This document shows positions 57,032 to 64,000 of a DNA stretch of 64,000 nt, piece by piece (the first letter of the stretch is position 1; every line of letters begins with the position of its first letter). This DNA is from Paenibacillus eucommiae (GTDB lineage Bacteria; Bacillota; Bacilli; Paenibacillales; NBRC-103111). The position numbers and the translations under genes were made by a program. The DNA lies in NCBI RefSeq assembly GCF_017874215.1, contig NZ_JAGGLB010000029.1:1-64000 (forward strand). The letters are read 5' to 3'. The notes beneath the pieces are model-generated. The model worked only from the letters and a program-made list of their open reading frames with translations. It was not told the origin of the DNA and ran no database searches.

Positions 57032-57085
57032 GTAATTATTATTACTTTTGAATGTCGTCTTACTTCATAAGGTAATGTATTTTAC
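57032..57085. promoter_or_regulatory. Paired 14-bp palindromes before the HTH/F1-beta gene
   Basis: GTAATTATTATTAC (57032-57045) and GTAATGTATTTTAC (57072-57085) share GTAAT..AT..TAC arms and are spaced 40 bases start to start, about four helical turns, in the upstream region. They are good candidates for an autoregulatory operator. Confidence 0.6.
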
Positions 57086-57199
57086 TTTAAAAAGCAATAC
57101 ATATTTTTCCGTTTTTTTTAATTTGGGCTGTGTGAGTTTGCAAAGCGATTGCGGATATGATTCACTAGGGGTGTAAGTCGAGCCTCAGGAGGGAAATTC

Positions 57200-57769
57200 A
57201 TGATACGACAAGCCAAACAAGAAGATGCGGCAGCTGTGATAGATTTAATGTATACGGCGATAGGAGGCATCATCCACACACTGGCAGGAACTGACGATGT
57301 TGGGGATGCGCTGCAGGTGCTGGAGGCTTTTTTTCGGGAGAAAGGGAACAGGATCAGCTTCGAAAACGTAATGGTTATAGAAGAAGAGGGGCGTGTAATC
57401 GCCTTTATGCTTGCTTATCACGGGAGCCAAGCGGAAGCGCTGGATCGTCCGTTTCTCGAACGGCTAGCCGCGATCGGCAGTACCACACGAGCCATTGAGC
57501 GTGAAGCACGCGAGGATGAATATTATTTGGATTCGGTTGCTGTTCATGCGGATTATCAGGGGCGGGGTATCGGCTCCGAGCTGCTGCGGTTGTTCGAACA
57601 GCAGGCCTCGGAGCTTGGACATGATAAAATCATGCTGCTTGTCGACCAAGAGAATACATCTGCAAAGCAATTGTACGTGAAGCGTGGATTTACGGAAGAT
57701 GGTGTCGTGCAGGTTAGTGGGCATCTTTTTTACAGAATGATTAAACGGTTGAATGGGTTGAACGTATGA
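57200..57769 (+). CDS. GNAT family N-acetyltransferase
   Basis: A 189-residue GNAT. N-terminal IRQAKQEDAAAVIDLMY, central VIEEEGRVIAFMLAYHG, LDSVAVHADYQGRGIGSELLRLFEQ (acetyl-CoA loop QGRGIG) and VDQENTSAKQLYVKRGF. CAGGAGGG precedes the ATG. Its last 29 bases overlap the end of the convergent VanZ-like gene, so there is no terminator between them. Confidence 0.91.
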   Translation: MIRQAKQEDAAAVIDLMYTAIGGIIHTLAGTDDVGDALQVLEAFFREKGNRISFENVMVIEEEGRVIAFMLAYHGSQAEALDRPFLERLAAIGSTTRAIEREAREDEYYLDSVAVHADYQGRGIGSELLRLFEQQASELGHDKIMLLVDQENTSAKQLYVKRGFTEDGVVQVSGHLFYRMIKRLNGLNV

Positions 57770-58196
57770 TTATTTTGGTAAAGCAAAGACCTATTACGGC
57801 TCCGAAAGTGTTCAAAATAATATCATCTATATCGAAGCTGCCAACACGGGATAACATTTGAGTCAATTCTATGGCTAGCAGCAGAAGGATAATGAAAGTC
57901 AAAAAAGGCAAGGCTCTAATATATAGCTTGTTTAGTAACGGTAAAAACAGGCCTAAAGGTATAAACAAAATAACGTTTCCGAATAAATTTTTGACCCAGG
58001 TTTCTGTATTGAAATAATGGCGGTTTACGATATATTGTTTGATAGTCTGAAAGGGAACAATATTATAATTATAACCGTCCCAAAAATATCTTCCTCTAAT
58101 GAAAAGCAATTTGATCATAACCAGGCTGTAAACAACAGCTGTCAGTAAAATGAAAAGGTTATACCAATTGCTTTTTAAGTATGCCTTTTTAAACAT
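57741..58196 (-). CDS. VanZ-like family membrane protein
   Basis: A 151-residue VanZ-like protein with four spans and the signatures YNIVPFQTIKQYI, NLFGNVILFIPLGLFLP and SRVGSFDIDDIILNTFGAVIG. It is the short stand-alone form, unlike the 476-residue protein at 10632. GAGGAG precedes the ATG at 58196. The 3' end overlaps the GNAT gene by 29 bases. Role unproven; no vancomycin genes nearby. Confidence 0.88.
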   Translation of the reverse strand: MFKKAYLKSNWYNLFILLTAVVYSLVMIKLLFIRGRYFWDGYNYNIVPFQTIKQYIVNRHYFNTETWVKNLFGNVILFIPLGLFLPLLNKLYIRALPFLTFIILLLLAIELTQMLSRVGSFDIDDIILNTFGAVIGLCFTKIIIRSTHSTV

Positions 58197-58380
58197 CAGG
58201 AAACTACTCCTCTCACCCCCATCTATCTTATCATATCTGCAATTTCGGGTCGATTGTTCCGTAACTCTGCTTTGAATTAATAAATGTTGGAAATTTAAGA
58301 TGAATTATGTTAATGTAATATTGTAATTAAAAATACAAGAAAAGAAGAATTCAAAATGAAAATTCAGAGGAGTATCCCTC

Positions 58381-59235
58381 ATGGCAAATAAAAAGCAAAG
58401 TATTGTCATATCCATCAGGCTGGATGAAGTCTCTTTGAAAGCTGTTGATTTACTTGTGGATTCAGGGCTGGAATCGAATCGTTCAAGAGCGGTCTCACAT
58501 TTCGTGAACCTGGGAATTCAATCCTCTGAAGAGCTGCTCAAAAAAGCGCAGGTTCTGGCAGATAACGTTCATCAGCTGAGAAATGAAATGATTGAAGCGG
58601 TCAAAATAAACAATCTGGAAATGGTAGCAGAGCTGCTTAGCCAAGACTCTTCGCTTGTAAACGCAAGCAACAGCAAGGGAGAGACAGCGATTCTAATGGC
58701 AGCCTATTATCAGGCAAACGAGATCAAAGAATTACTGCTTAAAAATGGGGCAGAGCTAAGTATCTTTGAGGCGTCCGCAGTAGGCAATACAACGCGAGTA
58801 AGGGAGCTGCTGACAGAATCACATGAGCTTATAAGCAGCTATAGTGCAGATGGGTATACCTTGTTAGGCTTAGCTTCACATTTTGGCAACGAAGAAACGG
58901 TACGGTTTTTGCTAGAGCAAGGTGCAGATGTAAACGCAAGAAGTAAAGATGGCGGCTTAAACAATATGGCTATTCATGCAGCGATCGCTGGTAACTTTGA
59001 ACATATTGTTAGACTGCTTGTCAGTCATGGTGCAGATGTAAACGCTAAGTGTGAAGGAACGTGGAGGTCAGGCTTCAACACCCTCCATGTTGCGGGCTAT
59101 TTTGGCCGCGAGGCGATTATAGAATTTTTGCTGCAAAAGCACGCGGATAAAACAGCTAAAAATGATAAGGGCGAGACTCCCTGCGAAGTAGCCACTGCCA
59201 GAGGACATCAAGCGTCAGCTGCGCTCTTACTATAA
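58381..59235 (+). CDS. RHH-type DNA-binding domain fused to ankyrin repeats
   Basis: A 284-residue protein. Residues 1-55 (KKQSIVISIRLDEVSLKAVDL, ESNRSRAVSHFVNLGIQ) have the strand-helix-helix pattern of ribbon-helix-helix proteins. Residues about 70-284 are five or six ankyrin repeats (GETAILMAAYYQANEIKELLLKNGA, quoted in part; GYTLLGLASHFGNEETVRFL; AIHAAIAGNFEHIVRLLVSHG; FNTLHVAGYFGREAIIEFLL). GAGGAG near the start. The fusion suggests a DNA-bound protein with a protein-interaction arm. An ankyrin gene follows 33 bases later. Confidence 0.87.
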   Translation: MANKKQSIVISIRLDEVSLKAVDLLVDSGLESNRSRAVSHFVNLGIQSSEELLKKAQVLADNVHQLRNEMIEAVKINNLEMVAELLSQDSSLVNASNSKGETAILMAAYYQANEIKELLLKNGAELSIFEASAVGNTTRVRELLTESHELISSYSADGYTLLGLASHFGNEETVRFLLEQGADVNARSKDGGLNNMAIHAAIAGNFEHIVRLLVSHGADVNAKCEGTWRSGFNTLHVAGYFGREAIIEFLLQKHADKTAKNDKGETPCEVATARGHQASAALLL

Positions 59236-59268
59236 CAATTAAAAAAACGAATCTAAGGAGAATAGTCC

Positions 59269-59658
59269 ATGGAAAACAAAGAAGCGGTTCAACCAGCTTT
59301 GGTCAAAGAATTTGTCGGTAATGCTCATGGTGATCTAGATCGTGTCAAAGAGCTTCTGCAGCAAGAACCGGGACTTATACATGCAGCCTGGGATTGGGGT
59401 GGCGGAGATTGGGAAACAGCCTTAGGGGCTGCAGCCCATATGGGAAGAAGAGACATAGCAGAATTTCTTTTAGAAAAAGGAGCACGGCTGGATTTGTTTG
59501 CCGCAGCAATGCTAGGAAAGCTAGATATAGTTAGCGCCATACTGGCTGATAATCCCGATCTGAAAAATGCATCAGGCCCACACGGAATCCCGTTATTTCA
59601 ACATGCTGTAGCTGGTGGGGAAGAGGCCGTCCAGGTTCTACAGTTTCTGCTCAAATAA
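59269..59658 (+). CDS. Small ankyrin-repeat protein
   Basis: A 129-residue protein of three or four ankyrin repeats (DLDRVKELLQQEPGLIHAAW, ETALGAAAHMGRRDIAEFLL, GKLDIVSAILADNPDL, HAVAGGEEAVQVLQFLLK). No other domain. AAGGAGA precedes the ATG. It is co-directional with and close to the RHH-ankyrin gene, so it is probably in the same operon and may bind the same partner. Confidence 0.86.
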   Translation: MENKEAVQPALVKEFVGNAHGDLDRVKELLQQEPGLIHAAWDWGGGDWETALGAAAHMGRRDIAEFLLEKGARLDLFAAAMLGKLDIVSAILADNPDLKNASGPHGIPLFQHAVAGGEEAVQVLQFLLK

Positions 59659-59694
59659 ACAGGAATAAAGGAGATATTTGCAGCACAAATTGAG

Positions 59695-60155
59695 TGGGAC
59701 TTCCACTTAACGATGTTTTTAATCGCTAAAGCAAGTGATTCCAGGGCAATCAGCCACTTTAATGATGTTTTTCATCGCTATATGTGCACGAATGGCCTCT
59801 TTGGGTGGTAAAAAGAGATTTTAACGATGTTTTTCATTGTTAAAGTAAGGTTGTGGAGACGAGCTGGTGCTTTTAGCGATGAAAAACATCGTTAAAGTAG
59901 CAGATCGTGCCAGCTCTTCATTCCTAGGACCTTTGCCCGCTAGGAAGACTCCTCCAAGCAAGAGAAAAAACCTTGCTGGCTGTCAGTTTGAGCTTGGTGT
60001 TCGTGTGATTGTAGCTTAGGAGAGGGAAGGGCTGTGGGAGGAAGAGCGATAGCGCCCGCCTTTAGAGATTTGTTCCAACCCCCTCATCCATTCCATTCAA
60101 GGGAACAAATCTCTAACAGCGGCTGGAGCCCACAGCCCTTCCCTCCCGTAACGCA
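59695..60155 (+). repeat. Composite four-hairpin repeat, copy D (most complete)
   Basis: Hairpins at 59706-59730, 59758-59783, 59820-59845 and 59872-59896, then the tail CTAGGAAGACTCCTCCAAGC and the terminal hairpin 60022-60150, whose 16-bp perfect outer arms read AGGGAAGGGCTGTGGG and CCCACAGCCCTTCCCT, with inner arms TTAGAGATTTGTT and AACAAATCTCTAA. This copy has every part and defines the element at about 460 bp. It fills the 600-base interval between the ankyrin gene and a small acidic-protein gene. Confidence 0.85.
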
Positions 60156-60262
60156 TCCAAGTTTCAAACATGCTCCTCAAAGGAGCCAGCAAAGCGTTTT
60201 TCAAATCAAACTGTTTGTTAAAGGTGGAAGAAGGTTAATAGACGGTAAGGAGGTGCTTTCTA

Positions 60263-60523
60263 ATGAAAAAGGATTTAACCACTTCAACTATAGAGATGGT
60301 ATATGGAGAAGCATCGTTAGAGGAAACTGAAGATATGAGGAACGTGGACCCGGAGCTATCAGCTAATCCGGATACGCTAATCGTAGAAGAACCGGATCCC
60401 GAAATCAGTCCAGTTGCGGAAGAGGGAACCCCGGTTGATCCTGCGGCTCCGCCCGCGGATATTATGCCTGGCACGGATCTTCTAAATGGATATAATGGAG
60501 ACGGGGAAGAAGAACAGCAGTAG
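60263..60523 (+). CDS. Small acidic, disordered-looking hypothetical protein
   Basis: An 86-residue protein rich in Glu, Asp, Pro and Ala with almost no hydrophobic core (VEEPDPEISPVAEEGTPVDP). I do not recognise it. The GTAAGGAGGTG site 7 bases before the ATG is close to optimal, and a good terminator follows, so a real monocistronic gene is likely despite low complexity. It could be a spore or stress protein; that is only a guess. Confidence 0.65.
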   Translation: MKKDLTTSTIEMVYGEASLEETEDMRNVDPELSANPDTLIVEEPDPEISPVAEEGTPVDPAAPPADIMPGTDLLNGYNGDGEEEQQ

Positions 60524-60545
60524 TTAAAATAGGTGCTGCTGAAAC

Positions 60546-60590
60546 GGACTGGTTTGAAGTCATAAGACTTCGAGCCAGTCCATTTTCATT
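60546..60590 (+). terminator. Rho-independent terminator
   Basis: GGACTGG...TTGAAGTC-ATAA-GACTTCGA...CCAGTCC followed by ATTTTCATTTT. Confidence 0.9.
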
Positions 60591-60702
60591 TTGATCTGGT
60601 TGCTCAGCTGAAGCTTCCTCGCCCAATTTCTTTTTTTTATTAGAGGAATCTTGTTGAAATATATCGAAATAGTTCTTTTAGACCGTGACCGGGGAGTGAA
60701 AA

Positions 60703-63700
60703 ATGAAAAAGCAATGGCTGATGGTGCTAGTCGGTTTCATATTAATAATGATTATTCCAGCATGCGGGTATATTCGAACGGAAATATCGATTCCGGAGAG
60801 TCCTTCTCCTAAGGAAGGTGTGCTGGATTTAAGTAATTGGAATTTTGCTGCAGAAGGCCTTATCCGCCTGAGTGGGGAATGGGAGTTTTATCGCGGGCAG
60901 CTCCTGATTCCTGAGGATTTCGCCGAATCATCTTTAGACAGGGGCGAGAAGCCGGAACTTAGCGGTATGGTTCAGCTTCCAGGTCAATGGAATGGGTACA
61001 TAGCTGGTGAGGGCCAATCATCAGGCTCGGGTTACGGCACGTTCAGGCTGCGTATTCAGCTGAAGGATGACGCAGAAGAGGTATTTGGTATCCGAACAAC
61101 CAATATCCGTATGGCTAACAAAATATTTATTAACGGACATGAAGCCGGGGCTAGTGGGAATCCTGCTAAAAGTGCTGCTGAAGGCGAGCAGAACAATACT
61201 CCTTATGTAGGGTTCGCCGCGGTTAGTGGCAATGAAATTGAAATTATAGTTCAGGTTGCTAATTACAGCTATGCATCGGGAGGTATCATTTATCCGATCC
61301 TGTTTGGAGACCTTGAATCTATTATGAAAAGCCGCGAATTCGCGCTGTTTGGCGATTATATGACCCTGGCCGGACTTTTAATCTTTTTCTTGTTTTTTCT
61401 GGTTTTGTTCCAAAAGAGGAAGCAGGAACGCTCTTTGCTTTATCTCTGTTTATTTTGCCTGATTTCGCTCTTATATGTACTGACGCATGGGGAGAAGCTG
61501 ATTGGAGGCATGATTCCAGGCTTGGGTTATGGATTTGTACTGAAGGTCCAGATGGTTTCCTCTGTGCTCGCCTACTTTTTTCTTCTTCATTATGCGAATG
61601 TGTCAGTGCCGAACGCCATCAGTCGGAAATTTATAAGAATTTGCAACTGGTTAGCCCTGCTTCTTTCGCTTGCTGCTATAATTGTGCCAGTGGTGACATT
61701 TTCGAGATATTTTCCGCTGCTTGTTGTAATAGGCGCCTTTGTTATATCTGGAATGGTGTACATTATGATCATAGGCATTCTTCGGCGGACGGAGGACGCT
61801 GTTTACATGCTGTTCAGTATTATGAGCATTCTGGCTATTATTGTGATCAATATTTTGCATGTGCTGGGCAAGATGGAAAACCAGTTTTTTGTTCCCTATG
61901 AAATGCTGATATTTGTCGCTGTGCAAATTTTGCTGCTTTCTGGAAGATTCGCCAGATCGTTTTATGAGGTCGAGGAGCTGTCCCGAAAGCTGCTAACTTT
62001 GGACGAACTGAAGGACGAGTTTATGGCGAACACCTCTCACGAGCTGCGCACGCCGCTGCATGGTATCGTGAATATTGCTGAGTCACTGCTGGAGGGTGTA
62101 GCTGGGGCGCCTAATCAGGATCAGGCTAAACAGCTATCGATGATTGTGTCGACTGGCAGGCGGTTATCTTATCTGATCAATGATATTCTGGATTTCGCCA
62201 AGCTTAAGAACAAGGACATGATTCTTAATCGCCAGGCTGTTGATCTTCCCTCTGTGGCCCAATCGGTGCTGGAAGTCATCGAGCATTTGTCTGGTATGAA
62301 GGGAATTGTTCTGACACAGCAATGGCCGGACAATTTACCGCTGATTGACACAGACGAGGATAGACTCCGGCAGGTCTTATATAATTTGCTTGGTAATGCG
62401 GTGAAGTTTACCCATAGAGGGGAGATTCGGGTTTTCGCGGAGGTTGGCGAGGGCTCAGTAACGATCTTCGTTTCAGATACAGGAATCGGCATTGCCAAGG
62501 AGCGGTTCGAGGATATTTTCAAATCATTCGACACTGGCAGTGGTTTGGCCGAGCTTTCAAGTTACAGCGGAACTGGGCTCGGTTTGAGCATTACGAAGAA
62601 ATTGGTAGAGCTGAACGAAGGTCAAATTAAGGTTGAATCGGAGCTGGGCAAGGGGTCGGTATTCCAAGTCACCCTCCCGGCTGCGAAATCAGCCGTACAG
62701 CTAGATAGTGCGCAGAATAGGCGGGCAGCGGCTGTTACGATCAAGGAGACTGCTGTTGCGGTAGAGAGTGTTAAGTCTGCGCCCTCTCCCGCGGCTGCGA
62801 ATGATTTCACGGTGATGGTTGTAGATGACGACCCGGTTAATCTTCAAGTATTGATTAATTTATTGTCGATGGAAGGCTACACAGTGATAGCCGTTAATAG
62901 TGGAGCGGATGCGCTCCAAGAATTGGCGGGCAACTTCCGGATTGACCTGGTAATTACAGACTGGATGATGCCGGCAATGTCTGGCATTGAGCTGTGCCGG
63001 GAAATCCGTCAGCGTCGTCCGCTGTCGGAGCTGCCGCTGCTTATGCTGACAGCGAGAAGTCAGATGGAGGATATCCAAACCGGATTCAGTGTGGGCGTGA
63101 ACGATTTTCTAAGCAAGCCAGTAGAGGCTGGTGTGCTCAGGGCGCGTGTGCGTACACTGCTAGAGCTGCGTAAATCCGTGCAGTCAGCGATCCGGTCAGA
63201 GATGGCCTTCCTGCAGGCCCAGATTAAGCCCCATTTTCTATATAACGCTTTGAATACGATGATTGCTATATGTCCCACAGATCCGGAAAAAGCGACAGAG
63301 CTGCTGATGGAACTCAGCCGTTATTTGCGCAGCAGCTTCGATTTTCATAACCGAGCCCAATTCGTTTCCCTGGATAAGGAGCTGGAACTGGTCCGTTCCT
63401 ATATGGCGCTGGAGCAAGCCCGCTTCGGTGAACGTCTGAAAATAAGCTATGAAATAAGCACCCATCTACAGGGATTAATCCCGCCGCTCAGTATTCAGCC
63501 CATTGTCGAGAATGCGGTTAGACACGGTGTGATGCAAAAATCAGCCGGAGGGACAATCAGGCTGATGATTAAGAAAGAGGGCAACGCACTAAAAATTTCT
63601 GTAACTGACGATGGTATAGGGATGAAGATAGAATATGTGAATGGGCTTTTGTCTGAAGATTCGAATACTCGTGGTGTCGGTCTGGTGAATATTCACAGGA

Positions 63701-63858
63701 GGCTGCTGACGCTGTACGGAAAGGGAGTTCAAATTTCGAGTGAATGGAAGCAGGGGACGACCGTTTCTTTTGAGGTGCCTCAAGCGCAAATTGGCGGTAT
63801 GGCACAGAAGTGGCGGGGAGCCGTTAGTTTGCAAGAAGCTGTGGAGAGGAGAGGGTGA
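60703..63858 (+). CDS. Hybrid sensor kinase with two kinase modules
   Basis: A 1051-residue membrane sensor. Signal or lipobox-like start (MIIPACG), a 7TMR-DISM extracellular jelly-roll domain (50-205), seven spans (215-425), HisKA with ANTSHELRTPLHGIVN near 447, HATPase with NLLGNAVKFT and GTGLGLSITKKL, a receiver domain with VMVVDDDPVNLQ and the phospho-Asp in VITDWMMPAMSG near 748, then a second, LytS/YpdA-type kinase: IKPHFLYNALNTMIAI near 845 and HATPase IQPIVENAVRHGVM. Combining a classical and a LytS kinase in one chain is unusual. A LytTR-style or similar response regulator starts 2 bases after its stop. Confidence 0.93.
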   Translation: MKKQWLMVLVGFILIMIIPACGYIRTEISIPESPSPKEGVLDLSNWNFAAEGLIRLSGEWEFYRGQLLIPEDFAESSLDRGEKPELSGMVQLPGQWNGYIAGEGQSSGSGYGTFRLRIQLKDDAEEVFGIRTTNIRMANKIFINGHEAGASGNPAKSAAEGEQNNTPYVGFAAVSGNEIEIIVQVANYSYASGGIIYPILFGDLESIMKSREFALFGDYMTLAGLLIFFLFFLVLFQKRKQERSLLYLCLFCLISLLYVLTHGEKLIGGMIPGLGYGFVLKVQMVSSVLAYFFLLHYANVSVPNAISRKFIRICNWLALLLSLAAIIVPVVTFSRYFPLLVVIGAFVISGMVYIMIIGILRRTEDAVYMLFSIMSILAIIVINILHVLGKMENQFFVPYEMLIFVAVQILLLSGRFARSFYEVEELSRKLLTLDELKDEFMANTSHELRTPLHGIVNIAESLLEGVAGAPNQDQAKQLSMIVSTGRRLSYLINDILDFAKLKNKDMILNRQAVDLPSVAQSVLEVIEHLSGMKGIVLTQQWPDNLPLIDTDEDRLRQVLYNLLGNAVKFTHRGEIRVFAEVGEGSVTIFVSDTGIGIAKERFEDIFKSFDTGSGLAELSSYSGTGLGLSITKKLVELNEGQIKVESELGKGSVFQVTLPAAKSAVQLDSAQNRRAAAVTIKETAVAVESVKSAPSPAAANDFTVMVVDDDPVNLQVLINLLSMEGYTVIAVNSGADALQELAGNFRIDLVITDWMMPAMSGIELCREIRQRRPLSELPLLMLTARSQMEDIQTGFSVGVNDFLSKPVEAGVLRARVRTLLELRKSVQSAIRSEMAFLQAQIKPHFLYNALNTMIAICPTDPEKATELLMELSRYLRSSFDFHNRAQFVSLDKELELVRSYMALEQARFGERLKISYEISTHLQGLIPPLSIQPIVENAVRHGVMQKSAGGTIRLMIKKEGNALKISVTDDGIGMKIEYVNGLLSEDSNTRGVGLVNIHRRLLTLYGKGVQISSEWKQGTTVSFEVPQAQIGGMAQKWRGAVSLQEAVERRG

Positions 63859-63860
63859 GC

Positions 63861-64000
63861 ATGAACATTATTTTAATTGATGATGAGGAGCCGGCTCTGG
63901 TGCATTTGGAACGGCTGCTCAAAACCGACGGTCGTGTTCAGATCGCAGGCAAGTATACATCCGCTCAGGAAGGGCTGGATCATCTTGCTCGAGAGAGGGT
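63861..64000 (+). CDS. Response regulator, 5' part (continues beyond the window)
   Basis: The ATG at 63861, with GAGAGGAGAGGG before it, starts MNIILIDDEEPALVHLERLL, the N-terminus of a receiver domain with its acidic DDE group. Only 46 codons are inside the window, so the output domain is unseen; LytS-like kinases usually pair with LytTR or AraC-type regulators. Two bases separate it from the hybrid kinase, which implies an operon and a shared signalling pathway. Confidence 0.9.
   Translation, partial: MNIILIDDEEPALVHLERLLKTDGRVQIAGKYTSAQEGLDHLARER

Overview
The window looks like chromosomal DNA from a Paenibacillus-type member of the Bacillales. The signs are strong AGGAGG-type ribosome binding sites with many GTG and TTG starts, collagen-like Gly-X-Thr spore-surface style proteins, FeuA/FhuD-type siderophore lipoproteins paired with AraC regulators, copper-amine-oxidase N-terminal 'stalk' domains, YlaI, a TerC protein under a yybP-ykoY manganese riboswitch, and many orphan GNAT, VOC and SRPBCC genes. 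The genus is inferred; no rRNA or other phylogenetic marker is present.

Layout. 0.5-5.2 kb: SNF2-family helicase and SWIM zinc-finger protein (minus strand). 5.4-10.4 kb: small hypothetical, recQ, two GNATs, an orphan membrane sensor-like domain, a two-domain rhodanese. 10.6-20.2 kb: a patchwork of small stress or resistance-type genes (VanZ-like, SRPBCC, VOC, APH-like kinase, GNAT, ECF sigma fused to VOC) mixed with gene remnants, a sensor kinase whose response regulator is dead, and several copies of a terminator-like repeat. 20.4-29.0 kb: sigma/anti-sigma pair, then an iron-uptake island of four siderophore-binding lipoproteins, each with a near-consensus Fur box, and two AraC regulators but no permease. 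29.2-31.7 kb: phosphatase-like protein, Mn riboswitch with TerC, IS remnant, GNAT. 31.8-34.8 kb: two collagen-like proteins. 35-45.4 kb: MarR/NmrA pair with matching palindromic operators, SRPBCC/ArsR, serine hydrolase, YlaI, lipoprotein, stalk-domain protein, pgsA, PhzF, metallophosphoesterase, TagA-like glycosyltransferase. 45.5-52 kb: UPF0173 hydrolase, an amidoligase, several broken genes, a histidyl-tRNA synthetase behind what looks like a histidine leader-peptide attenuator, a decapitated murE copy, and an RHH gene with a second DNA clamp. 52-64 kb: GH36-like glycosidase, exoA, a helix-turn-helix protein fused to an F1-ATPase beta-like domain, GNAT, VanZ, RHH-ankyrin and ankyrin proteins, and a large double-kinase hybrid sensor followed by the start of its response regulator.

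Two dispersed repeat families run through the window: a composite element of four cATCGTTAAA-type hairpins plus a long terminal hairpin (four copies: 77-410, 25376-25690, 55675-55935 inverted, 59695-60155), and a roughly 100-bp terminator-like element at gene 3' ends (seven clear copies). The best candidates for something undescribed are the HTH/F1-beta-like fusion at 55.9-57.0 kb, the His attenuator at 47.8-48.0 kb, and the four-hairpin repeat family. All start choices, folds and family names come from reading the sequence only; no searches or folding programs were run.
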